From: a virus
Direction: 5' to 3' (one strand)
IMG/VR virus record: IMGVR_UViG_3300042866_001815
Span: 1 to 27,089 of that record
DNA: 27,089 nucleotides
Shown here: positions 27,078 to 27,089 of the stretch, one piece after another
Layout: the number at the start of each line of letters is the position of its first letter
How positions within the stretch are numbered: the first letter of the stretch is position 1
Made by a program: the position numbers and the translations under genes
Notes under the pieces: model-generated
Told to the model about the DNA's origin: nothing
The model's database searches: none
Seen by the model: the letters and a program-made list of their open reading frames with translations, nothing else

Positions 27078-27089
27078 CCACTCCCCACT

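Noticed and set aside
1-27089. tRNA genes, integrase, attachment site or lysogeny repressor
   Set aside because: I found no cloverleaf-like segment, no recombinase and no repressor-type helix-turn-helix gene in this window; the rest of the genome is not visible.

Overview
The window is part of the genome of a GC-rich tailed double-stranded DNA phage (Caudoviricetes). The diagnostic genes are the large terminase, portal, scaffold, decoration-like and major capsid genes, a primase-helicase and a phage-type sigma factor. No integrase, repressor, tRNA, rRNA or CRISPR array is visible. GC content and several small phage-specific families (for example the secreted two-cysteine protein at 3323-3631) suggest a Gram-negative, perhaps beta-proteobacterial, host; that host call is inference. 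Tail genes and most of the replication genes lie outside the window.

Layout. Positions 1-15.4 kb are read entirely on the minus strand and the right part from 16.4 kb entirely on the plus strand, diverging from a roughly 970-base non-coding region (15441-16409). The left arm has two architectures. From about 9.2 kb down to 3.3 kb the genes are small and packed head to tail with ATGA, TTGA or TAATG stop/start overlaps, as in one translationally coupled polycistron; it holds the sigma factor, ThyX, a methyltransferase, several tiny membrane proteins and a lipoprotein/membrane/secreted trio. From about 9.7 kb to 15.4 kb the genes sit in small cassettes, most of them headed by a conserved 29-bp element that occurs eight times, always on the minus strand and just upstream of a start codon. 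A promoter-like module at 3.15-3.23 kb precedes the primase-helicase, followed by a zincin-like protein, a VRR-NUC nuclease and the start of an HNH-like gene, which overlap unusually deeply.

The non-coding region holds three copies of a 23-bp repeat, four direct and one inverted copy of GAGRWATGTCAA, an AT-rich tract, three copies of TGTCACGGRT at exact 16-bp spacing, and a promoter-like module resembling the one at 3.2 kb. It is the best candidate for a replication origin plus divergent control region.

The right arm is the packaging and head module: an intein-derived stand-alone Hint protein, terL (start overlapping the Hint stop), a 439-residue protein of unknown role, a very long portal, two small proteins, a GroES-like co-chaperonin, scaffold, a conserved head-module protein, a decoration-like protein and the major capsid protein. 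No small terminase is recognisable; the Hint gene occupies the place where it is often found.

Most unusual points: the stand-alone intein-like protein that appears to have lost both splicing and endonuclease residues, the eight-copy intergenic element together with a sigma factor lacking region 4, and the iteron-rich divergent region.
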